64,000 nt of DNA from Bacteroidota bacterium. Its GTDB lineage: Bacteria; Bacteroidota; Bacteroidia; Chitinophagales; Chitinophagaceae. The notes under the pieces are model-generated. The model searched no databases, was not told the DNA's origin, and saw only the letters and a list, made by a program, of their open reading frames with translations. Where the stretch lies: contig JADJSG010000008.1 in NCBI GenBank assembly GCA_016711825.1, forward strand, positions 1 through 64,000, in the 5' to 3' direction. This document shows, in pieces, positions 26,928-36,969 of the stretch (position 1 is its first letter; each line of letters opens with the position of its first letter). A program made the translations under genes and the position numbers.

Positions 26928-27641
26928 CTATTTTTTTAAATATTCTTCCGTTGTATAGCTTTTATGAACATAGATGTTTTTATTTTTCCCAATCACAAAT
27001 TCTGATACCCCTGTATGTGATTTGTTTTTAGGATGCCAATCGTAGGTATAACCAAGTTGTGTCCATGGGTATTGATTGTAAAGTCCATTGGCATAATATC
27101 TGTCTATTCTGCCTTTATTAAACCATTGAATATAGTCATTGTCTGTAGAGTCTTTCGATGAAAAGCTGCAATTACATTGTTGATCAGTAATTTCTTTATC
27201 CGGACATGGTCTAAACAAGTCGACCGGACGGACCCAAAATTCAATAAAAATACAGTTTTGTGCACTAGGCGGTAAACCCAATAGTTGCTTTAGTCTCATG
27301 GCTTGATCTTGGACTTTTACATGTTTCATTTTGTTATACAATTCGGGTACTGTTGTTACCCATGTTTCATACATACCTGTATTGTATAGGCCTTCTGCAG
27401 GATAGTAATTTTTTGCCTTCCATGTTAGCATCAACACATAATCTTCCTGATTAATTGTTTTCCAAACAAGCGAAGGATTCTCTTTTGTAATTTCAATTAA
27501 TTTCCTGGTTTTTTGTGGAGTGGCATACATCGAGTTCTCAATGGCTTTTCTATAATATTGCTCCTGACGTGCAGGGTGGAGTGTATTGCAAGCATTGGCA
27601 ACAATAACAAGAACGAGAAAAAAGGAATAAATACGAATCAT
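26928..27641 (-). CDS. Lipoprotein of unknown function
   Basis: 237 residues from Met at 27641 (MIRIYSFFLVLVIVANAC), which gives a lipoprotein signal peptide with the lipid Cys at residue 18; the longer frame adds MCIFLRS before it and is less likely. The mature part is Trp/Tyr-rich, with YYPAEGLYNTGMYETWVTTVPEL, FIEFWVRPVDLFRPCPD, a CNCS pair and a C-terminal GVSEFVIGKNKNIYV. No known family recognised. Monocistronic. Confidence 0.65.
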   Translation of the reverse strand: MIRIYSFFLVLVIVANACNTLHPARQEQYYRKAIENSMYATPQKTRKLIEITKENPSLVWKTINQEDYVLMLTWKAKNYYPAEGLYNTGMYETWVTTVPELYNKMKHVKVQDQAMRLKQLLGLPPSAQNCIFIEFWVRPVDLFRPCPDKEITDQQCNCSFSSKDSTDNDYIQWFNKGRIDRYYANGLYNQYPWTQLGYTYDWHPKNKSHTGVSEFVIGKNKNIYVHKSYTTEEYLKK

Positions 27642-28075
27642 AGAGCGTAAAAATATGCACACAAAGTAAAAAAATCATGGGAGAGATAGGAGCTTCTTTT
27701 TTATAAATGTGAAAACCAATTTAAAATGATTGCACGATGTTTGATTTCAGACCGTTTGTTGCATATCCATTTGATTATTCACTTCTGTTAAGGTGTAATA
27801 CAAAAAGTCGTTTTCATTTGAAACTGCTCAATCTGAGCTTTCACTTACTTTTAAAATAAAAATGAATGATACCTGTAAATAAGGAAACATCATACCGATT
27901 CATATGATGTCATTATTAAAAACAGCAACTTGTAATAAAAATTGAACTGCATTCATAGTTCTTAATGTGACGAATGGCTTGGCATACAGCTATCTTGTGA
28001 TACATATACTCGTTTTGCATGCAATTGTGAAATATATTTTATCTTTGGCCGCTTTCAGCAACAGGCAAATTTTAT
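27642..28075. other. Divergent intergenic region
   Basis: 434 bases between the lipoprotein gene and leuS. It holds the leuS -7 candidate TATCTTTG at 28040-28047. No open frame of note and no clear structured RNA that I can see; the length leaves room for a leader or small RNA, but I have no evidence for one. Confidence 0.4.
28040..28047 (+). promoter_or_regulatory. Putative -7 element TATCTTTG of leuS
   Basis: Matches TAnnTTTG, 28 bases before the leuS ATG. Confidence 0.5.
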
Positions 28076-30796
28076 ATGCAATACAATTATAGAGATATAG
28101 AAAAAAAATGGCAGGCAACTTGGCGTGAACAACAATCCTATAAAGTAACAAACGACTTTAGCAAGCCAAAATGTTATGTTTTAGATATGTTTCCTTATCC
28201 CTCAGGAACTGGTTTGCATGTGGGTCATCCCTTAGGATATATTGCCAGCGATATTTATGCTCGATATAAAAGATTAAAAGGATTTAATGTACTTCACCCT
28301 ATGGGGTTTGATGCTTTTGGCTTGCCTGCCGAGCAATTTGCCATTGAAACTGGTCAACATCCTGCTATAACCACTGAAAAGAATATTGCCCGTTATAAAG
28401 AGCAACTCAATAATATTGGGTTTTGTTTTGATTGGAGTCGGGAAGTGAAAACCGCTGACCCTGCCTATTATCATTGGACCCAATGGATATTTCTCCAATT
28501 ATACAATAGCTGGTACAATACAGATACCAATCGGGTAGAACCAATAGAGGGATTAGAAACCCAACTTAAGCAGGCAAATCATGAGATGAGCGAACAGACA
28601 TTGCAACATCAATTGATGCAACATCGATTAGCCTATCGGGCAGAAAGTTATGTAAACTGGTGTGAAGCGCTGGGTACTGTACTTGCAAATGATGAAGTGG
28701 TGAATGGGGTATCAGAAAGAGGTGGACATCCTGTAGAAAGAAGATTGATGAGTCAATGGTTTTTGCGTATAACCGTATTTGCCGAACGTTTACTCGAAGG
28801 GCTTGATCGTGTTGACTTTCCTGACAGTTTAAAAGAAATGCAACGCAATTGGATTGGGAAAAGTGTTGGTGCTGAGCTTGTATTTCAATTAGCAGGAAGT
28901 CATAATGAAAATATCAATCATTTAAAGGTGTTTACCACCCGACCCGATACCGTTTTTGGGGTGTCATTTATGGTATTAGCTCCTGAACATGAATATGTGC
29001 AAAGCATTACCACCCCTGCACAACAAGAAGCAGTGAAAGCCTATCAAAAATATGTGACTTCAAGAAGTGAAAGAGAGCGTCTTGCAGAGACCAAAAAAGT
29101 GACAGGTGTATTTACAGGGGCTTATGCGATTCACCCATTTACCAAAAAGGAAATTCCCATTTGGATTTCAGAATATGTATTGGCAGGATATGGTACTGGT
29201 GCTATTATGGCAGTGCCTTGTGGAGACGAACGTGACTATGCCTTTGCGACCTTTTTCAACTTAGACATACCCAATATTTTTAAAGACATTGATATCAGTG
29301 AAAAAGCATACACTGAAAAAAATGCACTGATTGCCCATTCGTCTTTTTTAAACGATTTATCGGTGAAGGAAGCTTCTAAAGTAGCTATTGAACAAATAGA
29401 ATCCCTGCAAATAGGTACAAGAAAGGTTAATTATAGAATGCGCGATGCAGGCTTTAGCAGACAACGGTATTGGGGAGAGCCTTTTCCTATTCGTTACGAT
29501 AAGGATGGTATTCCCCGTGCATTACCTAATGAGGAACTGCCACTCCACCTGCCCTATCTGGAAACGTATAGCGCAGGTCCTAACGGTAAAGGGCCCTTAG
29601 CCAATGCAAGTGATTGGGTTAACACAGCAGAAGGTGAGCGCGAAACCGATACCATGCCAGGATTTGCCGGTAGTAGTTGGTATTATCTTCGATATATGGA
29701 CCCACACAATGAAACTACATTTTGCGATAAAAAAATAAGCGATTACTGGAATCAGGTAGACGTATATGTGGGTGGGGCAGAACACGCTGTGGGGCATTTA
29801 TTATATTCTCGCATGTGGTGTAAAGCCTTATACGATTTAGGTTATATTCATTTTGATGAGCCTTACAAGAAGTTGATCAATCAGGGAATGATACAAGGCA
29901 ATAGCCGATTGGTCTATAGAATTAAAAATACCAATACGTTTGTTTCTGCCGGTTTAAAAGAGCAATACGAAACCGACACTTTATATGCAGAATATCGTTT
30001 TTGCAATGGTTTCGAATTAGATATTCAACAATTTAAAGCTTGGCGTGAGGAATATGCCGATGCAAGCTTTATACTCGAAGAGGGTAAATACATATGTGGT
30101 GGCCTTGTGGAAAAAATGAGTAAACGACTATATAATGTAGTGAATCCAGATGATATTATTGAACAATATGGTACGGATACTTTTCGCATGTACGAAATGT
30201 TTTTAGGTCCATTGGAAGTGAGTAAACCCTGGGACACCAAAGGTATAGAAGGTGTTCATCGTTTCCTGAAAAAACTATGGCGTTTGTATGTTGATGAATT
30301 AACAGGGATTCATATTTCTGCAGAAGAACCTACAAATGATGAATGGAAAATCCTTCATCAAACCATTAAGAAAATTAGTGGAGATATTGAACAATTTGCA
30401 TTTAATACCTCAGTAAGCCAATTTATGATTGCTGTGAATGAGCTTAGTAGACTCAAATGCAACAAACGTGCAATTTTACAGCCTTTATTAGTCACACTCA
30501 CACCTTTTGCCCCACATATTGCGGCAGAACTTTGGCAAATGATGGGTAATGATACCTCAATCTTAGATGCACCATTCCCAGCTTTGGAAGAAAAGTATTT
30601 AATAGAGAATACCTATAAATACCCTGTTGCCATTCAAGGTAAAGCCAGAACTGAGATGGAATTTGCACTCGATATGTCAGAGGCTGACATTCAAACTGCA
30701 GTGTTGGCCAATGAAATTGTCGCAAAATGGATAGAGCATAAACCTGTGAAGAAATTTATATTCGTAAAAGGTAAAATGATCAATGTAGTAGTATAA
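28076..30796 (+). CDS. leuS: Leucyl-tRNA synthetase
   Basis: 906 residues, full length for bacterial LeuRS. Class I signatures: HVGH at 48-51 (YPSGTGLHVGHPLGY) and KMSKR starting at Lys680 (VEKMSKRLYNVVNPDD), with Arg in place of the commoner Ser. The editing domain inserted near 230-420 contains TTRPDTVFGVSFMVLAPEH and GTGAIMAVPCGDERDY, including the conserved editing Asp. The C-terminal anticodon-binding helices (LTPFAPHIAAELWQMMG) are present. It charges tRNA-Leu in the cytoplasm. Stand-alone gene. Confidence 0.97.
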   Translation: MQYNYRDIEKKWQATWREQQSYKVTNDFSKPKCYVLDMFPYPSGTGLHVGHPLGYIASDIYARYKRLKGFNVLHPMGFDAFGLPAEQFAIETGQHPAITTEKNIARYKEQLNNIGFCFDWSREVKTADPAYYHWTQWIFLQLYNSWYNTDTNRVEPIEGLETQLKQANHEMSEQTLQHQLMQHRLAYRAESYVNWCEALGTVLANDEVVNGVSERGGHPVERRLMSQWFLRITVFAERLLEGLDRVDFPDSLKEMQRNWIGKSVGAELVFQLAGSHNENINHLKVFTTRPDTVFGVSFMVLAPEHEYVQSITTPAQQEAVKAYQKYVTSRSERERLAETKKVTGVFTGAYAIHPFTKKEIPIWISEYVLAGYGTGAIMAVPCGDERDYAFATFFNLDIPNIFKDIDISEKAYTEKNALIAHSSFLNDLSVKEASKVAIEQIESLQIGTRKVNYRMRDAGFSRQRYWGEPFPIRYDKDGIPRALPNEELPLHLPYLETYSAGPNGKGPLANASDWVNTAEGERETDTMPGFAGSSWYYLRYMDPHNETTFCDKKISDYWNQVDVYVGGAEHAVGHLLYSRMWCKALYDLGYIHFDEPYKKLINQGMIQGNSRLVYRIKNTNTFVSAGLKEQYETDTLYAEYRFCNGFELDIQQFKAWREEYADASFILEEGKYICGGLVEKMSKRLYNVVNPDDIIEQYGTDTFRMYEMFLGPLEVSKPWDTKGIEGVHRFLKKLWRLYVDELTGIHISAEEPTNDEWKILHQTIKKISGDIEQFAFNTSVSQFMIAVNELSRLKCNKRAILQPLLVTLTPFAPHIAAELWQMMGNDTSILDAPFPALEEKYLIENTYKYPVAIQGKARTEMEFALDMSEADIQTAVLANEIVAKWIEHKPVKKFIFVKGKMINVVV

Positions 30797-30948
30797 ATTG
30801 CTACTAATCATTTTATGTATGATCCTCAATTTTTTTAAAGCATTTATAACATTGATTATTGATTTGATCTATCAATCAGAAATATATGATGTGAAACCTT
30901 TGTGAAATACTTGCTACCTATGATTCAAGTTGTATTTTCGCACACACA

Positions 30949-31647
30949 ATGATGCTTCGATTCATTCAGATTTTAATGATAGCTTTAACTACACTCACTA
31001 CTCAGTGGGCTTACGCACAAACCAACATAAAAGGTGAAGTAAGGGATATGGCTAATAATAGTTTGATGGAAAATGTAAATATCAAGAATATTTATACGCA
31101 GCAAGGTTTGACGGTACAATCAGATGGTCAATTTACCATACCCGTCAAGAAAGGGGAGTTGATTGAGTTTACGAAAGTAGGTTATCAAACAGTTCGTGTA
31201 CGAATACTCAGTGAAAAAGAACCTGAATTTTACAAAATTATCATGAATAAAGCCCCTATAGAACTGCGTGAAGTAGACATTAGGGGTAAGCCACTTGATT
31301 ATAAAAAAGACAGTATTCGATACCGTAAAACCTATGATATTGTGATGCGTAAAGAACATAAAGATGATGTAGATATGCGAAGTATGCCTCTTGCCATGTT
31401 AAGCAAAAAGAACAGGCAGGAATGGGCTTTTCAGGAAATGTATGCGCAATGGGAGCAAGAAAAATACATCGACTTTGTATTTAATGATAAGTTGGTGAGT
31501 CGCATTACTTATTTACAAGACGAAGACCTCAAAACGTTTATGCGTTTGTACAGACCACAATATGAATTTTTACGAAATGTGTCGGAGTATGAATACCTCG
31601 ACTATATAAAAAGTTGCTACTACCATTATAAAAAGGCTAAGAAGTAA
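30949..31647 (+). CDS. Secreted protein with carboxypeptidase-like regulatory domain
   Basis: 232 residues. Signal peptide ~1-23 (ALTTLTTQWAYAQT). A carboxypeptidase-D-type beta-sandwich occupies ~25-105 (IKGEVRDMANNSLMENVNIKNI ... KKGELIEFTKVGYQTVRVRI), followed by IELREVDIRGKPLDYKKDSIRYRKTYD and a basic/acidic helical tail. It resembles the N-terminal part of larger outer-membrane proteins but has no barrel. ATGATG allows a start at 30949 or 30952. Role unknown. Confidence 0.75.
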   Translation: MMLRFIQILMIALTTLTTQWAYAQTNIKGEVRDMANNSLMENVNIKNIYTQQGLTVQSDGQFTIPVKKGELIEFTKVGYQTVRVRILSEKEPEFYKIIMNKAPIELREVDIRGKPLDYKKDSIRYRKTYDIVMRKEHKDDVDMRSMPLAMLSKKNRQEWAFQEMYAQWEQEKYIDFVFNDKLVSRITYLQDEDLKTFMRLYRPQYEFLRNVSEYEYLDYIKSCYYHYKKAKK

Positions 31648-31712
31648 CTCCTTTCTTCATCAAGTATTAAGATTGTTTTGACCAAAATTATTTATTACAT
31701 AGCCTAAAAAAA

Positions 31713-31782
31713 GGCTATAATGCCTGAATACATTGATTTTTAGCATAATATCATTTCACTAAATATAATGTGTCGCTGGTAT
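31713..31782 (+). repeat. Dispersed intergenic repeat, diverged copy D
   Basis: Starts GGCTATAATGCCTGA and ends AATGTGTCGCTGGTAT; both ends match the copies at 7684 and 58870. Its last base is the first base of the porQ stop codon on the other strand. Confidence 0.45.
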
Positions 31783-32888
31783 TATTTATAATTGTTTCCA
31801 AATTTTTCACTCCAATTAATTTTATCGCCTGCTTGTCCTAAACCAAAGAGTCTGTTTAATGCGAAATTGATCCCTACCTCACTATAAGCCCCAGATATAT
31901 GATAATAAGATTGGGCAAAATGAATGATAAATTTATTGAGGTATAATCCGCCACCAAAAGAAAATCCTGATAACCCTTTTTTCTCAGTGAGGGCTAGCTC
32001 TGACCTGCGGAGGTGATTATAACCCATACTAATTTCAAGACGCTTGCCCAATTGAAGGTCTAAGGCAAATACGAAATGTCTAAATAATTTATCGGCAAAG
32101 TAAGTTTTCTTTTTGGTGTCCTGGGTATTGTCATTAAATAAAAGTGTATTGTCTACCTGGTCTGCTGGATTATCATACCGGATGTCCCATTTATACAAAT
32201 GGTGAGCAAGCATACTTAAAGCAAATGGAGCTTTTTTAAATTTCTTCATAATGCCGATTTGCAAATCGATGGGTAAGGGTTGTGACCCAGTTTGTACATC
32301 ATATTTTTTTAATTGTACCCCAGCATTTTTAACAACTGCGCCAGCATAAAGCTGGTTATTGGTATCGGCATAAACAATACCGATATCTGCAAGCAAGGCA
32401 GCCGATTTATTTTCTATAAGGTTTGAATGAGCATATTTCAATGCAACGCCATAACGCCATCTTTCCAAATACGCTCGTGAAGCATTGATCGTAATGGCAT
32501 AGTCAGCCGCTTTAGCGGTACCGTTTATATTCCCTAAATTATCAGTAAGTTTAAAACTACCATAATCAAGATATTGAATACCCAAACCAAAGGTGGTTTG
32601 AATATTTTTTGCATGATGGGCATAATACAAATTGCTGACTTTGGTACCTGCATAATAAATATTGTAGTTGAGCCCCAGTTGTGCATGAAATTCAGGTCGT
32701 AATAATGCAGGATTTGCAGTGCTCATCATAATATCTTTTGAGGCGTTTGCCACTGACATCCCACCTACGGCAGTAATATGTGGACTTTGCGCTAAACGCA
32801 GGAATTCAAAAATATGCTCTCCACCATTGACTTGTGACGAAGCCATGTAAGACAAAAAACAACCTAAAGACACAAATAAAAATCTCAT
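31782..32888 (-). CDS. porQ: Type IX secretion system protein PorQ
   Basis: 368 residues from Met at 32888 (MRFLFVSLGCFLSYMASSQ, a signal peptide); the longer frame from 32933 adds 15 residues that would mask it. The mature start GGEHIFEFLRLAQSPHITAVGGMSVAN ... ANPALLRPEFHAQLGLNYN is characteristic of PorQ, a PorV-like outer-membrane beta-barrel. PorQ belongs to the attachment complex that processes T9SS cargo carrying the sorting domains seen elsewhere in this window. The gene is divergent from the GH25 lysozyme gene. Confidence 0.88.
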   Translation of the reverse strand: MRFLFVSLGCFLSYMASSQVNGGEHIFEFLRLAQSPHITAVGGMSVANASKDIMMSTANPALLRPEFHAQLGLNYNIYYAGTKVSNLYYAHHAKNIQTTFGLGIQYLDYGSFKLTDNLGNINGTAKAADYAITINASRAYLERWRYGVALKYAHSNLIENKSAALLADIGIVYADTNNQLYAGAVVKNAGVQLKKYDVQTGSQPLPIDLQIGIMKKFKKAPFALSMLAHHLYKWDIRYDNPADQVDNTLLFNDNTQDTKKKTYFADKLFRHFVFALDLQLGKRLEISMGYNHLRRSELALTEKKGLSGFSFGGGLYLNKFIIHFAQSYYHISGAYSEVGINFALNRLFGLGQAGDKINWSEKFGNNYK

Positions 32889-32974
32889 ACTGGAATCTTT
32901 AACGAATATTTCCCAAATATATTTTATTTTCAACCAATAATCTTGCTTAGCATTGCTTATTCTGAATTTATTTT

Positions 32975-33715
32975 ATGAGTGCCAACAATAAAATCGTTTT
33001 TATTACATTGACATTAGCAGTGATTGTATCCTTGTTTTTTTATGAAAGATACTATGTAACACAGCCTGTCCTTTATCCTGATTTTGGTATCACCATTCCC
33101 GCAGGGTATACTACGCATGGCATTGATGTATCGCGTTATCAGCGAAAAATAAACTGGGATGAAGTTGTTCAAATGCGCGATAAGGGTCAACGTATTTCGT
33201 TTGCTTTTGTGAAGTGTACAGAAGGTACCACCATCATAGATCCTTTTTATAAAAAAAACTGGGAGCAACTTAAAGAAAAACGCCTTTTGAGGGGTTGTTA
33301 TTTATATTTTCACCCCAATAAAAAAGCAAAACAACAAGCTGAATTTTTTATCAAACATGCAGATTTAGTAACGGGTGACTTACCTCCCGTGATTGATATT
33401 GAAGAAACCCATGGAATGAATGCCCAAAAAATACAAGCATCGCTTAAAGAATGCATCGATATTTTAGAAGCTCATTATCATGCAAAGCCTATCATTTATA
33501 CAGGGGCTGATTTTTATGAACATCATTTACAACATCAATTTGATTCGTATCCTTTATGGGTGGCACATTACGAACAGCCTTCAGCACCCCGTATTCAGCG
33601 CGATTGGCTTATATGGCAACACAATTGCAAAGGAAGGGTAAACGGCATCAGGGGTGAAGTCGATTTTAATGTTGTAAATGGTAATCTGACTTTATTGCAA
33701 AGTCTATGTCTTTAA
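32975..33715 (+). CDS. GH25 lysozyme-like muramidase
   Basis: 246 residues. N-terminal anchor or uncleaved signal (~6-22). GH25 fold with the first catalytic-site strand GIDVSRYQ (Asp51), FAFVKCTEGTTIIDPFYKKNW, and the acid/base pair DIE (Asp141, Glu143) in LPPVIDIEETHG; the end has LIWQHNCKGRVNGIRGEVDFNV. The family cleaves beta-1,4 bonds of peptidoglycan between MurNAc and GlcNAc. It is probably periplasmic and membrane-tethered. Confidence 0.9.
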   Translation: MSANNKIVFITLTLAVIVSLFFYERYYVTQPVLYPDFGITIPAGYTTHGIDVSRYQRKINWDEVVQMRDKGQRISFAFVKCTEGTTIIDPFYKKNWEQLKEKRLLRGCYLYFHPNKKAKQQAEFFIKHADLVTGDLPPVIDIEETHGMNAQKIQASLKECIDILEAHYHAKPIIYTGADFYEHHLQHQFDSYPLWVAHYEQPSAPRIQRDWLIWQHNCKGRVNGIRGEVDFNVVNGNLTLLQSLCL

Positions 33716-33723
33716 AACGAAGT

Positions 33724-34698
33724 CTATTTTTTAGTCAATTTTCCGCTTTGAATAACTTGATTTGCCTGGCTTATATTAAATAAATAATTTCCACTTGCTA
33801 AGGAGCTTACATCAAAGGTATTCAACATGTGATCGATAGCGAAAGTATTTACCTTATGGCCATTCATATCTAAAACCTGAAGTTGATAATGAAGTGGATC
33901 ATCGGGCTTTAAATTCACATGTAATTCATTTTCTAACACCGTTGGATATACCGCGGCTACTTTTTCTGACAGTAAATATTGTGAAGTACCATTGGGGGCC
34001 GAAATCATAATATCATCTACAACCAACCATGAGCCAGCTGTCAAATTAGCAAAGGCAGGAGTTTGGTCAATAATGAAATTAGCACTGGATGAAATGAGCA
34101 CCCTTAATTTAGTGGTATTAAAAGTAGGATTTTGCATGACAAATGGAATGGTAATTTGAGTGAAATTACTGATTGCACTTCCCAATACCGTATCTGCGAT
34201 TGACACAATTGAATCAGGTCCGTCTGAATCGTCAATAGCCAAAATGGTAATTTCAGTAGAATCGCCAGCGGCTGGGCCGTTTTTAATCCACATGGTTGCT
34301 ACATAAGGGTTATAAGTAAATGGAGTGCCACCTGTATAGATAAAAGCACCTGTCAATACATCTACATTGATAATAGAGTTGCTTGCCAAACAGGGCATAG
34401 GTCCTGCTGCAATAAATCCATTCAAGGCATCTTGATTTTGCGTAGTTACCCTTAATGCCGTTCCGGTACCGCCATTGCCGGGTATTTCTTTTGATACCTG
34501 AGGTACAAAGGTGCCTGTAGGATTTGACAATGCGCCATAATATCCAATTAAGGAATCAGTACCGCCCCATCCATTCGGAATAGTGAGTGATAATAATCCA
34601 CCATTGTAATTATGCCAATTTTCAAAATTACTAATTTGCTGGGCTTGCATGTAAATGCATGAAACACTCAAGATAAAAAGAAGGAGAATTTTTTTCAT
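33724..34698 (-). CDS. T9SS-sorted secreted protein
   Basis: 324 residues. Signal peptide 1-19 (MKKILLLFILSVSCIYMQA). The region NFENWHNYNGGLLSLTIPNGWGGTDSLIGYYG starts a beta-sandwich, carbohydrate-binding-like domain, ending at SWLVVDDIMISAPNG (~235). A T9SS type-A sorting domain follows (VAAVYPTVLENELHVNLK ... VLDMNGHKVNTF ... LASGNYLFNISQ). Convergent with the GH25 gene (8 bp apart). Ligand unknown. Confidence 0.78.
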   Translation of the reverse strand: MKKILLLFILSVSCIYMQAQQISNFENWHNYNGGLLSLTIPNGWGGTDSLIGYYGALSNPTGTFVPQVSKEIPGNGGTGTALRVTTQNQDALNGFIAAGPMPCLASNSIINVDVLTGAFIYTGGTPFTYNPYVATMWIKNGPAAGDSTEITILAIDDSDGPDSIVSIADTVLGSAISNFTQITIPFVMQNPTFNTTKLRVLISSSANFIIDQTPAFANLTAGSWLVVDDIMISAPNGTSQYLLSEKVAAVYPTVLENELHVNLKPDDPLHYQLQVLDMNGHKVNTFAIDHMLNTFDVSSLASGNYLFNISQANQVIQSGKLTKK

Positions 34699-34740
34699 AA
34701 CTGATGTTTTTTATTGTGGATGTAAATAATAGCTCATTTT

Positions 34741-35211
34741 TTATACTAACTGCGCAAGGCATTCCTGTATAGCTTCAAAGTTAGGGAGTTCACCTGCACT
34801 TTCTAATACTTCAGCGTACTGAATATTGCCATCTTTGTCTACAATAAATGCAGCACGTTTTGATACTCCCTGCATTTCAAATGAAAACATTTCATATAGA
34901 CAGCCATAGTCTTTACAAGCTGTTTTATTAAAATCAGAAAGTAAGGTAAAGTCTAAATTATTTTCTTTTTTAAAACGGTCAAGCACAAATAAAGAATCGA
35001 CAGATATGCCGATGATTTCTGCATTAAATCCATTGTAAAGGCTCATATGGTCGCGCATATGGCACATTTCTGTAGTGCATGTGCCTGTAAAAGCCAATGG
35101 GAAGAAAAGAATAACCACATTTTTCCCTTTATAGTCTGAAAGAGAAATTTTGTTTTTTTCGGTATTAAATAAGGTGAAGTCTGGTGCTTGTTGCCCAATC
35201 TGAATGTTCAT
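34741..35211 (-). CDS. Peroxiredoxin (AhpC/TSA family, Bcp/AhpE-like)
   Basis: 156 residues. Thioredoxin fold with IGQQAPDFTLFN at the start and the peroxidatic Cys45 in FPLAFTGTCTTEMC; Cys50 and Cys further on (KTACKDYGC) could resolve. It reduces hydrogen peroxide and organic peroxides using thiols. Cytoplasmic, no signal peptide. It lies 42 bp downstream-to-upstream of the T9SS cargo gene on the same strand and divergent from phoH. Confidence 0.9.
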   Translation of the reverse strand: MNIQIGQQAPDFTLFNTEKNKISLSDYKGKNVVILFFPLAFTGTCTTEMCHMRDHMSLYNGFNAEIIGISVDSLFVLDRFKKENNLDFTLLSDFNKTACKDYGCLYEMFSFEMQGVSKRAAFIVDKDGNIQYAEVLESAGELPNFEAIQECLAQLV

Positions 35212-35339
35212 GTTATTAAATTATTATTCAAAAGTATATCAAGTTCATCTTATTTCCCAAATTTATTCATAAGGTTATTTAAGTTTTTTGATTATTCAAT
35301 TTCTTTTGTTTAACATTGTAAATATTAATTTCTTACACA

Positions 35340-36326
35340 TTGACAGAGCAACTTGTAAATTTAGAAACCATTAATCCCATTGAATTTTTTGGTGTAAACA
35401 ACAATAAATTTGACATCCTAAAAAAGAAGTTCCCACTTTTGAAAATTCTTTCGCGTGGCTCAATCATCAAGTTGACAGGACAAGCGGATGAAGTGGCCAT
35501 GGCAAAAGAAAAGATTGGATTGATTGTACAATATCTTGAACGGAATGGTCATTTATCAGAAAATTATTTTTCAAAAATATTGGGAGATGATGATGGCATC
35601 ATAGACGAAAAAATAGTAGAAGATAGTGGTAATGATATCATAGTATTTGGACAAAACGGTAAAATCATCAAAGCCAAAACCCGTAACCAAAAATTGATGG
35701 TACAAATGGCTGAAAAAAATGACATCATTTTTGCTGTAGGACCTGCTGGTACTGGTAAAACCTATACCGCAGTTGCTTTGGCAGTCAGGGCATTGAAAAA
35801 CAAATCTGTTAAAAAAATTATCCTCACACGTCCAGCTGTGGAAGCAGGGGAGAGTTTAGGTTTTTTGCCTGGCGATTTAAAAGAAAAAATAGATCCTTAT
35901 CTCAGACCCTTGTATGATGCATTAGATGATATGATACCTGCCGATAAGCTTAATTATTATATGACCAATCGTGTGATAGAAGTGGCACCTTTAGCTTACA
36001 TGCGTGGACGCACCCTCGACAATGCATATATTATACTTGATGAAGCGCAAAACACCACTGAATTGCAAATTAAAATGTTTTTAACCCGTATAGGACCTTC
36101 CGCTAAAGCAATCATTACTGGTGATATGACTCAAATCGACTTACCCAAAAATCAAGTAAGTGGTTTGGGTAGGGCCATTCATATATTGCGAAACATCAAT
36201 GGCATAGCACATATCGAGCTTGATGGTGAGGATGTGGTGAGACATAGGCTGGTAAAAGAAATCATAAAAGCCTACGATAGAGAACATGTAGAAATTGAAA
36301 AAAGAAAGGATGCCCAAACAAAATAA
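35340..36326 (+). CDS. phoH: PhoH family ATPase
   Basis: 328 residues, starting at TTG 35340 (no ATG precedes the conserved LVNLETINPIEFFGVNN). An N-terminal KH-like part (~1-100), then the P-loop GPAGTGKT at 134-141, DEAQN in the Walker B position and ITGDMTQIDLP as sensor motif. PhoH proteins are RNA-associated ATPases often linked to ribosome maturation through YbeY; a ybeY gene is in this window at 49649 but not adjacent. Its 3' end overlaps the next gene. Confidence 0.92.
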   Translation: MTEQLVNLETINPIEFFGVNNNKFDILKKKFPLLKILSRGSIIKLTGQADEVAMAKEKIGLIVQYLERNGHLSENYFSKILGDDDGIIDEKIVEDSGNDIIVFGQNGKIIKAKTRNQKLMVQMAEKNDIIFAVGPAGTGKTYTAVALAVRALKNKSVKKIILTRPAVEAGESLGFLPGDLKEKIDPYLRPLYDALDDMIPADKLNYYMTNRVIEVAPLAYMRGRTLDNAYIILDEAQNTTELQIKMFLTRIGPSAKAIITGDMTQIDLPKNQVSGLGRAIHILRNINGIAHIELDGEDVVRHRLVKEIIKAYDREHVEIEKRKDAQTK

Positions 36327-36966
36327 AGCCTGGTTTATCATCATATATTTTATATGGATTGCAATCATTTCATGTAGCAATGAAACATCAACACAGCTTT
36401 TGCCAAAAGATTCTGTTCAAACCGCTGCAAATGCTACAAAGCTTAAAGATAGTGCAAAAGTCTTTTTAACCGATGGATGTATTGTATTGCGAAGGGGCAA
36501 TGATATTATCAGCGAAATGTTTTCAAAATTAAATCAAACTGATTGTTCCTATTCTCATTGCGGTATTGCTTTTCAGGAAAATGGCAAATGGTTTGTATAT
36601 CATTCCATTGGGGGTGAAGACAATCCAGACCAGAAAATGAAAAAAGAACGTTATGAAAATTTTATTTTACCCGCTCAGAATAAAGGATTTGGGATTTGTC
36701 AATTGACCCTCAAAAATGCTCAAATTGATAAGCTACATGTAATATTAGATTCCCTTTACCAGAAAAAAATACCATTTGATATGAAATTTGATTTGCAAAG
36801 TGACGATAGGTTGTATTGTGCTGAAATGGTGTACAAATCTATTCAACAAGCCACCCAAAATGATACTTTCTTTCAGATTACCGATCATAAAGGATTCAAA
36901 TTTGTATCTACAGATAATATTTTTGTCAATAAACAAGCCCAATTACTTTGTCGTATTAACTATTAA
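36310..36966 (+). CDS. YiiX/YebB-like NlpC/P60-type cysteine hydrolase, lipoprotein
   Basis: 218 residues from ATG 36310 (MPKQNKAW), inside the last 17 bases of phoH; an ATG at 36295 is also in frame. Lipoprotein signal peptide with Cys in IAIISCSNE. The permuted papain-like core shows the His in YSHCGIAF and the Cys in DRLYCAEMVYK, with YHSIGG between. The family cleaves amide or ester bonds in cell-wall or lipid substrates; the substrate here is unknown. The overlap suggests cotranscription with phoH. Confidence 0.8.
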   Translation: MPKQNKAWFIIIYFIWIAIISCSNETSTQLLPKDSVQTAANATKLKDSAKVFLTDGCIVLRRGNDIISEMFSKLNQTDCSYSHCGIAFQENGKWFVYHSIGGEDNPDQKMKKERYENFILPAQNKGFGICQLTLKNAQIDKLHVILDSLYQKKIPFDMKFDLQSDDRLYCAEMVYKSIQQATQNDTFFQITDHKGFKFVSTDNIFVNKQAQLLCRINY

Positions 36967-36969
36967 TCA

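Noticed and set aside
28076..30796. KMSKR in LeuRS as a defective active site
   Set aside because: Both lysines of the motif are kept, the last position varies among synthetases, and the rest of the protein is intact.
31699..31718. Hairpin ATAGCCT-A6-AGGCTAT as a terminator
   Set aside because: Seven-base stem with no T run on either strand; too weak to call.
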